From JAKSSE01 sp045597645 (GTDB taxonomy: Bacteria; Bacillota; Clostridia; Lachnospirales; Lachnospiraceae), in assembly GCA_045597645.1 (NCBI GenBank), contig JAZLKM010000011.1:1-22930 (forward strand): DNA of 22,930 nucleotides. Reading direction: 5' to 3'. This document shows, piece by piece, positions 15,525-22,815 of the stretch (positions are counted from its first letter, which is position 1; each line of letters opens with the position of its first letter). A program made the position numbers and the translations under genes. The notes under the pieces were generated by a model that worked only from the letters and a program-made list of their open reading frames with translations, ran no database searches and was not told the DNA's origin.

Positions 15525-16141
15525 AGCTGATAGGACTTACAGTAGGCCCGCTTGGCACCAATTGCTATATAGCCTACGATGAGATGAAAAATGCAGTGAT
15601 AGTGGACCCGGGCGGCGACTATGACAGAATCAATAGAAAGCTCACAGACAGTGAGCTAAGCCTCAAAGCAATACTATTGACACATGGACATTTTGATCAC
15701 ATAGGAGCAGTGAAGGAGCTGGCAGATGCCTATGGCTGCGAGGTCTATATAGGCCAGGAAGACATGGCGATGCTGGAGGATACCAGAACTAACCTGTCAT
15801 CGAGCTTCACCCGCAATCCTATGGTGTACAAGGGCGCCAAGGGCGTGGCAGATGGCGAGGAGCTAACCTTTGGAGATATGAGCTTTAAGGTGATATTTAC
15901 ACCTGGCCATACACCGGGAGGTGTCTGCTTTTATGCGGAAAAGGACGAAGCACTGTTTGCCGGCGATACGCTGTTTTGCCAGAGCGTGGGCAGGAGTGAT
16001 TTTCCAGGGGGAAGCGCAGGCACATTGGTGCGCTCCATAAGGGAGAGACTCATGGTGCTACCGGAGGATACCAGCGTACTTCCAGGCCACGGAGAGACCA
16101 CCACAATAGGCTATGAGAAAGTAAATAATCCATTCATATAA
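15521..16141 (+). CDS. MBL-fold metallo-hydrolase, glyoxalase II-like
   Basis: This is a 206-residue single-domain metallo-beta-lactamase-fold hydrolase. The metal ligands are all present: THGHFDH (H55, H57, D59, H60), H130 in TPGHTPGG, D149 in AGDTLF and H190 in LPGHGE. The SVGRSDFPGGS segment is typical of the glyoxalase II-like group found next to rel in many Firmicutes. The substrate is probably a thioester or a related small molecule and is not determined. The start overlaps the rel stop by 4 nt, so the two are coupled. It is followed, after 56 nt with a short hairpin, by hemZ. Confidence 0.92.
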   Translation: MKLIGLTVGPLGTNCYIAYDEMKNAVIVDPGGDYDRINRKLTDSELSLKAILLTHGHFDHIGAVKELADAYGCEVYIGQEDMAMLEDTRTNLSSSFTRNPMVYKGAKGVADGEELTFGDMSFKVIFTPGHTPGGVCFYAEKDEALFAGDTLFCQSVGRSDFPGGSAGTLVRSIRERLMVLPEDTSVLPGHGETTTIGYEKVNNPFI

Positions 16142-16150
16142 ATAATAAAA

Positions 16151-16171
16151 AGCTACCTATTATCTGTAGCT
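16151..16171 (+). other. Hairpin in the MBL-hemZ gap
   Basis: AGCTAC (16151-16156) pairs with GTAGCT (16166-16171) over a 9-nt loop, with no T tract after it. AAGCT (16150-16154) could instead pair with AGCTT (16176-16180). It lies just before the hemZ ribosome site AGGAAGGT and might affect translation or mRNA processing. It is not a terminator. Confidence 0.3.
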
Positions 16172-16197
16172 GGGGAGCTTATAGGAAGGTATATCTG

Positions 16198-17640
16198 ATG
16201 CAGGCAGTAATAATCTACGCATCAAGATTTAATCTTGAATATGACATCTACTCACTGACCAAGTCGTTCTACGCAGGTGAGGAGCTGGAGGTAATAAAGA
16301 CAGAGGAGCCCACGGACATAGAGCCGGGAGCTCTTTTTGTTGTATTTGAGGAAAATAAGACCACTGTGGGCCTGGGCGAGATAAGTCGCAGCTGCGAGGT
16401 AGATTATGCTGACAGGAGCCACGCTAAGAATGTAATCAAAAGACAGCTCTACAGCGTGCTGTCAGAGGCGACGGGCAAAAGTCTCCCCTGGGGGACATTG
16501 TCCGGAGTGAGGCCTACCAAGCTATTTTTGCAGCGCGTGCTGGATGGCATGAATGACGAAGATATACGCAGGGAAATGCGTGACATATATTGCATCACAG
16601 ATGCGAAGATTGATATGGGCCTGAAGGTAGCTCACAAGGAGAGTGAAGTGCTCTCGAAGCTGGAGTACAAGGACGGGTACAGCCTATACATAGGCATACC
16701 ATTCTGCCCGTCTACCTGTGCATATTGCAGCTTCACATCATACCCGATCGGAGTGTGGAAAAAACGCGTGGACGATTATCTGACTTCACTAGAGACAGAG
16801 CTGTCTGCTGTGGCAGATATGTTCGCAGATAGAAAGCTTCAGAGCATATACATAGGCGGTGGCACACCCACCAGCATAGAGGCAGAGGACTTAGACAGAT
16901 TACTGGGATTTGTTGAGTCGCATTTTGACATGTCATCATGCCTGGAATTCACAGTTGAGGCCGGCAGACCAGACAGCATCACCAGAGAGAAGCTTATGGC
17001 AATCAAAAAGCACAGCGTGACTCGCATCTCTGTAAATCCGCAGACAATGAATCAAAAGACTCTGGACCGCATCGGCAGATTCCACACCGTGGAGCAGCTC
17101 AGAGAAAGCTTCGCTATGGCCAGAGAGGTGGGCTTTGATGATATAAATATGGACTTTATCGCGGGACTCCCGGGCGAAAGCTTCGAGGATTTCGCCTACT
17201 CCATGGAGGAGGCGGTAAAGATGGCACCTGATAATCTGACAGTACATTCGCTGGCATTAAAGCGTGCAGCCAGGATGAACACAGAGACTGACCTGGCGAG
17301 GCGCCTTGAGCCATCGCCTGTCACCGCAGAGCACAATGATAAGGTGCTGTGGGCAGCAGACAAGCTGGGGCTTGAAGCATATTATCTGTACAGGCAGCAG
17401 GAGATAGCAGGCGGCTTCGAAAACGTGGGCTTCTCCAAGCCTGGAAAAGAAGGCATCTACAATATCCTTATAATGGAGGAGAAACAGTCCATCGTGGCCT
17501 GTGGAGCTGGCGCTACCAGCAAGCGTGTCTACCCTGAGGGTGGCCGTATAGAGCGCTGTGAGAACGTAAAAGACGTAGATATGTACATCGAAAAGATAGA
17601 TGAGATGATCGACAGGAAGAGGAAATTGTTTGGGGAGTAG
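16198..17640 (+). CDS. hemZ: HemZ-type radical SAM coproporphyrinogen III oxidase
   Basis: This is a 480-residue radical SAM enzyme of the HemN superfamily, HemZ branch. The N-terminal ~160 residues lack the SAM motif and include WGTLSGVRPTKL, a HemZ signature. The iron-sulfur ligands are C170, C174 and C177 in FCPSTCAYCSF, followed by YIGGGTPTS for SAM binding. The C-terminal part (LYRQQEIAGGFENVGFS) matches HemW/HemN-like enzymes. HemZ is thought to carry out oxygen-independent decarboxylation of coproporphyrinogen III, but many HemN-like proteins in organisms without a heme pathway do other work, so the reaction is less certain than the family. AGGAAGGT is a strong ribosome site 9-10 nt before the ATG. 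It is the last gene of the rel-MBL-hemZ run and ends at a bidirectional terminator. Confidence 0.9.
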   Translation: MQAVIIYASRFNLEYDIYSLTKSFYAGEELEVIKTEEPTDIEPGALFVVFEENKTTVGLGEISRSCEVDYADRSHAKNVIKRQLYSVLSEATGKSLPWGTLSGVRPTKLFLQRVLDGMNDEDIRREMRDIYCITDAKIDMGLKVAHKESEVLSKLEYKDGYSLYIGIPFCPSTCAYCSFTSYPIGVWKKRVDDYLTSLETELSAVADMFADRKLQSIYIGGGTPTSIEAEDLDRLLGFVESHFDMSSCLEFTVEAGRPDSITREKLMAIKKHSVTRISVNPQTMNQKTLDRIGRFHTVEQLRESFAMAREVGFDDINMDFIAGLPGESFEDFAYSMEEAVKMAPDNLTVHSLALKRAARMNTETDLARRLEPSPVTAEHNDKVLWAADKLGLEAYYLYRQQEIAGGFENVGFSKPGKEGIYNILIMEEKQSIVACGAGATSKRVYPEGGRIERCENVKDVDMYIEKIDEMIDRKRKLFGE

Positions 17641-17652
17641 GGGCAACTAATA

Positions 17653-17698
17653 CTTATAATAATACAACCACCCTGATGGGTGGCTGTATTATTATAAG
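17653..17698. terminator. Bidirectional terminator between convergent genes
   Basis: A 14-bp A/T-rich stem (17653-17666 with 17685-17698), one A/C mismatch, then a 6-bp CCACCC/GGGTGG stem with loop TGAT. It is nearly symmetric, so both strands have the T-rich side of the stem. It can end hemZ from the left and the Rpn-like gene from the right, whose stop is 2 nt away. Confidence 0.85.
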
Positions 17699-17699
17699 A

Positions 17700-18680
17700 C
17701 TAGTAGTATTGCTTTACTTGCTCCTGAGAACAATTTTTGTATTCTTCATTAGAAACGACTTCATCGTATAACGTCTGAAAATTATCACAATGCTTTTTCA
17801 AAGATGTGACTAGCGCTTTCAATCCCTTATCGAGGCCTCGTTCTTCGGCTGTTTTTAAAACTTCGTTACCCATTATTTCTACCAACCTTTCTGATAGTTG
17901 ACTTCCTTTACTGATTTCTTTAACTACGTCATTACATAGTGTTAATATATCTTCGTATTCTTTTTCAGAAATGAGATTGTTGTTGTATGCTTTTGTCAGA
18001 ACATTATATACGTTATTAGCCTCACTTTCAATTAGAGCGAATTTGCTTACTGTATTATTAGCGATAGCAGATTCGTATCGCATGAGATAGAAGGGCATTA
18101 AAATATATAGGTGCCTTTCATCCAGATAGTCCAGCTTATAATCACAGATTTCAAAATAAGGAATATGATGAACTAATGAGCAGTTGTCCTTAGTGTATGT
18201 TATAACTCCCTCATTAGGGAGATTCCTGTGATTTCTTAAATAGATTATGGCGGTATCGGGGAGCTCAATATTAACGCTATGATTACGATATAAAGCGCCA
18301 TTAAGTGCTATCTGTAAATCATAATCGGCAACACGAATAAGAATCTCACCATCATTCTTACTCTCACATTCAAAATGATAATTATCGCTATCGACTCTAA
18401 CTAGGGCATCTGTAATCCTCTTTACAAGTTGCTCGGAACCATCGACGGTCTTTTTATGAGAAGTGTATTCGTTTGGAGAACGTTCGATTTCTGCATTTTC
18501 GGAAATGTTTTTTTTAAATATTTCATTGATAAGTGGAATCAAAAGCCGCTTATCCCAAGAACACGCGGATAGGAAAGCGTTATCATAAATGTGGTAGGGA
18601 TTTTTTCTTTTGGGGTGGTTATTTTCGTCTATTATTTTCATGTAAAGAGGTGCCTTTCTAGATTCTTCGGTTGAAAACAT
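17700..18680 (-). CDS. Rpn/PD-(D/E)XK nuclease-family protein
   Basis: This is a 326-residue protein on the - strand. The nuclease-like core is at about 28-200: NPYHIYDNAF, then D91 in RITDALVRV, and E104-C-E-S107 in YHFECES, followed by DGEILIRVADYD. This is the PD-(D/E)XK arrangement of recombination-promoting nucleases (Rpn), with Glu-x-Glu-Ser where ExK or ExQ is usual. The C-terminal third is helical and charged. Rpn proteins are linked to horizontal transfer and DNA breakage, and some act in phage defence. Starts at 18680 (residue 1) and 18641 (M14) are both possible; the second has GAAAGG 12 nt before it. It is divergent from an XRE regulator and AT-rich, which suggests acquired DNA. 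The nuclease role is from the family, not shown. Confidence 0.75.
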   Translation of the reverse strand: MFSTEESRKAPLYMKIIDENNHPKRKNPYHIYDNAFLSACSWDKRLLIPLINEIFKKNISENAEIERSPNEYTSHKKTVDGSEQLVKRITDALVRVDSDNYHFECESKNDGEILIRVADYDLQIALNGALYRNHSVNIELPDTAIIYLRNHRNLPNEGVITYTKDNCSLVHHIPYFEICDYKLDYLDERHLYILMPFYLMRYESAIANNTVSKFALIESEANNVYNVLTKAYNNNLISEKEYEDILTLCNDVVKEISKGSQLSERLVEIMGNEVLKTAEERGLDKGLKALVTSLKKHCDNFQTLYDEVVSNEEYKNCSQEQVKQYY

Positions 18681-18703
18681 ATTATATCGTTTCTGATAAC
18701 GCG

Positions 18704-18733
18704 ATTATAACATATAAATCAGTATTTGAACAA
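18704..18733 (-). promoter_or_regulatory. Promoter of the Rpn-like gene
   Basis: Read on the - strand: TTGTTC (18733-18728), an 18-nt spacer, and a perfect TATAAT (18709-18704). The leader to 18680 would be about 17 nt. Confidence 0.45.
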
Positions 18734-18752
18734 TGAATTAAAATTATTTTAT

Positions 18753-18782
18753 TTGATTGCAATAACGATTATTTGATACAAT
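18753..18782 (+). promoter_or_regulatory. Promoter of the XRE regulator gene
   Basis: TTGATT (18753-18758), an 18-nt spacer and TACAAT (18777-18782). Its -35 lies 20 nt from that of the divergent Rpn-gene promoter, so one bound regulator could control both. Confidence 0.5.
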
Positions 18783-18847
18783 GGTGAAAATCGTCAAATT
18801 GAGGAAAATAAAAGATTTGTAATAAAGCAGGAAGGCAGGTATAGATA

Positions 18848-19174
18848 ATGGCAAACAAGTCAAATGAAGAGGAAAACAAGAGAATAGGTAGACTGCTTGC
18901 GTATGCGAGAGAGAGTCATAGATTGCTGCAAGCAGATATGCTGGGAGCTACCGGACTTACGAAGAACCATATATCTGCGTTGGAAAGAGGAGTAAGCAAG
19001 CCAAGCGTTGAGACTTTGCTGGGATATTGCAGGAGGCTGGACATCACGCCGAACGAAATATTAGGATTTAGTGACGATAAAATAATTCCAGAGTTAAAAA
19101 TGGAGTTGTCTAAACTTGATAGTAGGCAGCAGGGAAAAATATTGGAGATAGTGAAGATACTCGGAAGGGAGTAA
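18848..19174 (+). CDS. XRE-family HTH regulator
   Basis: This is a 108-residue DNA-binding protein. The N-terminal ~15 residues are charged. The helix-turn-helix at about 15-70 (IGRLLAYARESHRLLQADMLG, then TGLTKNHISALERGVSKPS) is a classic Cro/C1 fold, and the C-terminal ~35 residues form a helix (MELSKLDSRQQGKILEIVKIL) that resembles a dimer or tetramer-forming tail. GGAAGGCAGG is the ribosome site. Its position, divergent from the Rpn-like gene with a shared ~170-nt regulatory gap, suggests that it represses itself and its neighbour. This is inference. It is alone in its unit and followed by a 16-nt imperfect hairpin. Confidence 0.9.
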   Translation: MANKSNEEENKRIGRLLAYARESHRLLQADMLGATGLTKNHISALERGVSKPSVETLLGYCRRLDITPNEILGFSDDKIIPELKMELSKLDSRQQGKILEIVKILGRE

Positions 19175-19181
19175 TATAACT

Positions 19182-19197
19182 TTGGGGACGGTCCCAA
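19182..19197. repeat. Short inverted repeat after the XRE gene
   Basis: TTGGGGACGGTCCCAA is an imperfect palindrome (TTGGG-A / TCCCAA with one extra G). It has no T tract, so it is not a good terminator. Similar GGGGAC/GTCCC words occur in small repeated elements of other bacteria. Only one copy is seen here. Confidence 0.3.
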
Positions 19198-19289
19198 TGA
19201 GTGGACGGTAATTCAGAGGGGGCGTTCAGACATCATTGAATATAGATGTTATATATCCCCGTATAACTGATGGAACGAATAACATGGTT

Positions 19290-19318
19290 TTGAGCGAAAT
19301 CGATTTTACATATAGATA
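19290..19318 (+). promoter_or_regulatory. Weak candidate promoter of the lipoprotein gene
   Basis: TTGAGC (19290-19295), a 17-nt spacer and TAGATA (19313-19318). Matches are partial. It gives a leader of about 115 nt to the ATG at 19441, which would contain the paralogue scrap. Confidence 0.25.
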
Positions 19319-19368
19319 ATGTACATATTCGGTATCCTTAACTACATAAAAATGAGTTGCGGATTTAA

Positions 19369-19413
19369 GAACTATGTTCGCACGTCTCATGCATGAGAAA
19401 TGAAAGTAGTGAA
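19369..19413 (+). repeat. Remnant of a paralogous lipoprotein gene
   Basis: These 45 nt match 20176-20220, inside the lipoprotein gene, at 36 of 45 positions. In the same frame they read ELCSHVSCMRNESSE, against ELCSHVACVKNENNE in the gene, with mostly conservative changes. This looks like the surviving piece of a duplicated copy joined directly to the start of the intact gene. Confidence 0.6.
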
Positions 19414-19440
19414 AACAGAAGAGCTAAAGGCAAGAAAAAT

Positions 19441-20472
19441 ATGAATAATAAAGCTATTACCAGAACTATATTATCGTCATTATTGGCCGGAACTATTGCT
19501 GTGGCGTCAGGCTGTGGAGTTTCAACAGTGTCAGAAAATTCTGGCCTCGAATCCGCTGGAGTAGCAGATGCATTAGTTCAGGAAGAAATATATCCTGACA
19601 TCAAAAAAGAAATAGAACCTGTCAATTCAGCCAACGATGAGGATTTGAAAAATGAAGGGTCTGAGCTGGTTTCAGAGGTTTCACTTTTATATGATGGTAT
19701 CGAAGTGGATTGGTTTAGTTACGCGCCTGAAACAGATATTTATTTTCAGCCGGAAATAGGGCATGAGTATATACTTTCGGACGATGAAAAGGCAATTTTA
19801 TCGAAAGAACAGAAGAATTACTCTGATAACTGGTCAGATATCTATACCGGAGACTATGAAGAAATTAATGAAAGAGTCTGGCTAATGCTGGGGCAGACAC
19901 AGTCATATCGAATCTTCGGTGGTGAGGAAGGAACACTGGTAGAGACACCTGACGATACATATCTTTATGAGAATATCTGGTATACGAGTACTTCCATGGC
20001 TGATTGCCCTGAGTTCTACGAAGCAGACTATGATCTGGATGGAGAGCCAGAGTTACTGTGTATTAGTAGCAACTATACAGGAACTGAGTTCTTTGTACAG
20101 TCTGCATTCGTAGTGGATCGCAATGAGCGCGGCGAATATCATTACTATCATGTGCTACCGCAATGGTACATTCATGAACTATGTTCGCATGTCGCATGTG
20201 TGAAAAATGAGAATAACGAACTAATTCTTAAGATCGACGGAGAACAAAAATTAGATAGCTACGCGCTTCAAAATTACGACTATGCAGTATATGCAGGCAG
20301 AATGAATTACATTGATAGCTATCAGGGGAAGATTCGTGTGAAATGTTTGTTGATGATCGAAGGTGATGGTATGTATATGAGCTCAAGCCCATGGCCAATG
20401 GTAGAGCTGCTGATTGATTATCACGGGGCTGGTCAAATGGATGTAGTGAGTTGTGATGTGCCAGAGGAGTGA
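19441..20472 (+). CDS. Predicted secreted lipoprotein, unknown function
   Basis: This is a 343-residue lipoprotein. From the ATG at 19441 the N-terminus is MNNKAITRTILSSLLAGTIA, a signal peptide, with the lipobox-like A-S-G-C ending at C25. The mature part starts acidic and Ser/Asn-rich (linker to ~70) and continues as a globular domain. One acidic loop D196-x-D198-x-D200-G-x-x-E204 resembles a calcium-binding loop of the EF-hand/dockerin kind. ATG at 19393 would add 16 polar residues in front of the signal peptide; those are the tail of the paralogue scrap, so 19441 is chosen even though its ribosome site (AAAGG, ~11-12 nt away) is moderate. I do not recognise the domain family. It stands alone between an XRE gene and hipBA. 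Confidence 0.8.
   Translation: MNNKAITRTILSSLLAGTIAVASGCGVSTVSENSGLESAGVADALVQEEIYPDIKKEIEPVNSANDEDLKNEGSELVSEVSLLYDGIEVDWFSYAPETDIYFQPEIGHEYILSDDEKAILSKEQKNYSDNWSDIYTGDYEEINERVWLMLGQTQSYRIFGGEEGTLVETPDDTYLYENIWYTSTSMADCPEFYEADYDLDGEPELLCISSNYTGTEFFVQSAFVVDRNERGEYHYYHVLPQWYIHELCSHVACVKNENNELILKIDGEQKLDSYALQNYDYAVYAGRMNYIDSYQGKIRVKCLLMIEGDGMYMSSSPWPMVELLIDYHGAGQMDVVSCDVPEE
20176..20220 (+). repeat. Intact-gene copy of the 45-nt repeat
   Basis: The partner of 19369-19413. It lies in the C-terminal half of the lipoprotein gene and encodes ELCSHVACVKNENNE. It is the source-like copy, in a fully open frame. Confidence 0.6.
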
Positions 20473-20525
20473 TAGTCAGAGCAAAAAAGATATTGGCATA
20501 AGTAACGTACCCACTCTGGATCCTA

Positions 20526-20577
20526 CTACGAGTGTTCCACTACGGGTGCGTAGATACGTAGACCTAAAATACGTAGA
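20526..20577. promoter_or_regulatory. Cluster of CTACG/CGTAG boxes, likely HipB operators
   Basis: CTACG at 20526-20530 and 20540-20544 (both followed by A/G-GTG), and CGTAG at 20549-20553, 20557-20561 and 20572-20576. ATACGTAGA is repeated exactly at 20554-20562 and 20569-20577, a 15-nt period. A related palindrome ACGTACGT (20612-20619) sits in the spacer of the hipBA promoter. Antitoxins of this kind usually bind such sites and repress their own operon. Confidence 0.5.
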
Positions 20578-20601
20578 GATGCCATATAATGTTTCTTATT
20601 A

Positions 20602-20631
20602 TTGACATAAAACGTACGTAATGCTTATAAT
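20602..20631 (+). promoter_or_regulatory. Promoter of hipBA
   Basis: Perfect TTGACA (20602-20607), an 18-nt spacer and perfect TATAAT (20626-20631). The spacer contains ACGTACGT (20612-20619), an 8-bp palindrome, so a bound repressor would cover the promoter. The leader is about 28 nt. Confidence 0.8.
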
Positions 20632-20665
20632 AGAAAACATAAAGTAGTGCAAGAGGGCTTATATT

Positions 20666-20986
20666 ATGAAGAAAGCAGCGTATAATATTGTACCGACAAC
20701 AGAAGCGATACTGAAAAACATGGGAGAACAGATAAAGTTAGCAAGACTACGTAGAGATTTATCTGCAGAATTGGTTGCAGAACGCGCAGGAATCAGCAGA
20801 GCTTCTCTGTGGAAGGTAGAATCAGGTAATCCTGCTGTAGCTATGGGAATATATGCAGCAGTTTTACATGCCCTTAATAATATGGACAAGGATTTGCTGC
20901 TTGTTGCCAAGGATGATGAATTTGGAAGACAGATGCAGGATTTAAGTCTTATTACAAGAAGGCGTGCTACAAGGAGGAAGAATTAA
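20666..20986 (+). CDS. hipB: HipB-like antitoxin, XRE-family
   Basis: This is a 106-residue Cro/C1-type helix-turn-helix protein: the HTH spans about 20-75 (LGEQIKLARLRRDLS-like start, VAERAGISRASLWKVESGNP as the two recognition-region helices). The C-terminus is basic (RRRATRRKN), which fits a tail that binds DNA or the toxin. It lies directly before hipA with a 1-nt TAATG overlap, the standard antitoxin-first order. It should neutralise HipA and repress the operon through the boxes upstream. AGAGGG precedes the ATG by 9 nt. A perfect CTACGTAG at 20747-20754, inside this gene, resembles the upstream boxes. Confidence 0.88.
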   Translation: MKKAAYNIVPTTEAILKNMGEQIKLARLRRDLSAELVAERAGISRASLWKVESGNPAVAMGIYAAVLHALNNMDKDLLLVAKDDEFGRQMQDLSLITRRRATRRKN

Positions 20987-22236
20987 TGGCGGGAGAAGAC
21001 AAAACGATTCTCGTATATGATGATTTTTCAGATGATGCACCAATTCTTTTAGGAAAGCTATATGTTGGAGTTATAAAGGGCGGAGAGTCGTATTCATTTG
21101 AATATGACAAGGAATGGCTTGCGAAGAATAAGTTATCAATTAACTTAGATCCAGAGCTTTTGCCTTTTGCCGGACGACAGTTTCCTTCGGGAAAGAATAT
21201 ATTTGGACTGTTCGCTGATTCGTCTCCGGATAGATGGGGACGAGTACTTATGAATAAGAGAGAGAGAATGCTCGCAGAAAAAGAAGGACGTAAGCCCAGA
21301 AAGCTGTATGACAGTGATTATCTCCTTGGTGTGTATGATGAGACACGAATGGGAGGGATACGTTTTAAACTTGAAAGTGATGGCGCGTTTCTTTCGGATG
21401 ATAGGGAGACAGCTGCGCCTCCATGGGCCTCACTTAGAACCCTGGAAGAAGCATCAAGAAACTTTGAAAAGGATGAAACAGGAATCGCTGAAAAGTGGCT
21501 TAACCAGCTAATTAGACCTGGTTCTTCCCTTGGCGGTGCAAGACCAAAGGCAACTGTTGTTGATACAAATGGAAAACTCTGGATAGCAAAGTTTCCATCA
21601 AAAAATGATGATAATGATACCGGAGCATGGGAAAAGGTTGTTCATGATCTGGCGAGGCTTTGCGGGCTGAATGTTCCTGAATCTAAACTAGAGAAGTTTT
21701 CAAAGTATGGAAGTACATTTTTGGTAAAGAGATTTGATAGAGATGGGGAACGAAGAATTCACTTTGCGTCTACTATGACGCTGCTTGGAAAGTCTGATGG
21801 AGCATCAGCTGCAGACGGAACTAGCTACCTTGATATCGTAGGATTCATTAAATCTTATGGTGCCGACCCTAAAAATGATTTGGTTGAACTATGGAAAAGA
21901 ATAGTATTCAACATGGCAGTAACCAATACAGACGATCATCTTAGAAACCATGCTTTTATTTTGCATGAGAATGGATGGAAGCTATCGCCATTATACGATG
22001 TAAATCCGGTTCCTTATGGTGACGAGCTATCGTTGTTGGTTGATGATAAAGATAATAGCATTTCGATTCCTCTTGCAATAAGCGTTGCTCCAAGGTTTGG
22101 AATAACTGAATCAAGGGCAAAAGAACTTGCAGAGGAGATTAAGCAGGTAGTAATGAATAACTGGGAACGCATTGCCAAAGAGTATGGCTTATCACGAGGA
22201 GAGATAGAAAATATGAGACCAGCGTTTATTAGGTAA
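20986..22236 (+). CDS. hipA: HipA-type Ser/Thr kinase toxin
   Basis: This is a 416-residue full-length HipA-like kinase. The N-terminal subdomain (~15-130) holds LFADSSPDRWGR. The glycine-rich loop GSSLGGARPKA (179-189) includes S181, aligned with the autophosphorylated Ser150 of E. coli HipA. K202 in WIAKFPSK is the likely ATP-binding lysine. The catalytic segment NTDDHLRNHAF gives D316 and N321, and D338 in LSPLYDVNP is the metal ligand. All key residues are present, so the kinase should be active. E. coli HipA phosphorylates glutamyl-tRNA synthetase and stops translation, leading to persistence through (p)ppGpp; other HipA relatives have different targets. AAGGAGG is a strong ribosome site. 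No clear terminator follows. AT-rich composition and neighbours suggest an acquired module. Confidence 0.93.
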   Translation: MAGEDKTILVYDDFSDDAPILLGKLYVGVIKGGESYSFEYDKEWLAKNKLSINLDPELLPFAGRQFPSGKNIFGLFADSSPDRWGRVLMNKRERMLAEKEGRKPRKLYDSDYLLGVYDETRMGGIRFKLESDGAFLSDDRETAAPPWASLRTLEEASRNFEKDETGIAEKWLNQLIRPGSSLGGARPKATVVDTNGKLWIAKFPSKNDDNDTGAWEKVVHDLARLCGLNVPESKLEKFSKYGSTFLVKRFDRDGERRIHFASTMTLLGKSDGASAADGTSYLDIVGFIKSYGADPKNDLVELWKRIVFNMAVTNTDDHLRNHAFILHENGWKLSPLYDVNPVPYGDELSLLVDDKDNSISIPLAISVAPRFGITESRAKELAEEIKQVVMNNWERIAKEYGLSRGEIENMRPAFIR

Positions 22237-22520
22237 TTAGAAAATGTCAGAAATGTCAGTTCGGACATTAATAAGAAACTTGAAAGTTAACGACACAGAA
22301 AATGAAAAATCATTCAAAGATGGATGTAGGTTTTAGTGAATATTCTGGAATGTTAATTGCCTGTTAAATCTGATTTTCGGTGCAACCCCTTTATTTAAGG
22401 CATCGCTACGGAAAGTAGCGGAAATATATGCAAATGACAACTAATGTTTCTTGGTTGGTAAAGGCTAATTTACTAATCTGCGAGGGAAGCAAGTAAACCG
22501 GATTTACGGAGGATTGAAAA
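22237..22520. other. Intergenic region after hipA
   Basis: 284 nt without a gene. It has a weak hairpin AATGTC/GACATT just after hipA, and a perfect 6-bp hairpin CGCTAC (22404-22409) / GTAGCG (22415-22420) without T tract. GGAGGA near 22508-22513 serves the pseudogene that follows. I see no promoter of good quality and no coding signal. Confidence 0.5.
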
Positions 22521-22813
22521 ATGACTTTAGAAGAACAAATCAAACATTACAGAAAATAGGCTGGACTTTCTCAGGAAAAGATGGCTGAGAAAATTGGCGT
22601 ATCAAGACAGGCTATTACAAAGTGGGAGAATGGAACAGGAACACCTGATATTGTAAATCTTATATCAATAGCTGATCAAAGGGTATAGCAACTCATATTT
22701 ATTATGAGAAGCAGGGAAAAAAGGTTGACGATTTTTCGGACGCTGAGTCAGAGAATTACATTGAGCTTAACGGTATGAAGAGTGAGCTCGTAATTGTATC
22801 TGAGGAGGTGTAG
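22521..22813 (+). pseudogene. Decayed XRE-family regulator gene
   Basis: The ATG at 22521 has GGAGGA before it and opens MTLEEQIKHYRK. Codon 13 is then TAG (22557-22559), where relatives have Lys (RKKAGLSQ), one base change from AAG. The same frame continues AGLSQEKMAEKIGVSRQAIT KWENGTGTPD, a good helix-turn-helix, to TAG at 22686. A second frame, open from 22676, gives IATHIYYEKQGKKVDDFSDA and ends at 22813 just before the next gene. So the gene has a nonsense change and a frame break, probably with lost sequence between. I do not recognise the tail. Confidence 0.75.
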
Positions 22814-22815
22814 TC

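Noticed and set aside
19182..19197. Terminator of the XRE gene
   Set aside because: The hairpin is imperfect and no T tract follows.
19393..19440. Lipoprotein start at ATG 19393
   Set aside because: The added 16 residues precede a signal peptide and come from a paralogue scrap (RNESSE); ATG 19441 starts a normal lipoprotein signal.
20526..20577. CRISPR-like repeat array
   Set aside because: The words are 5-9 nt long with 8-15 nt periods and no spacers of CRISPR length; operator boxes fit better.
21308..21511. Small + strand frame inside hipA
   Set aside because: It is wholly inside hipA in another frame, with no ribosome site; a shadow.
22404..22420. Terminator or attenuator after hipA
   Set aside because: A perfect 6-bp stem but without T tract and 170 nt from the hipA stop.
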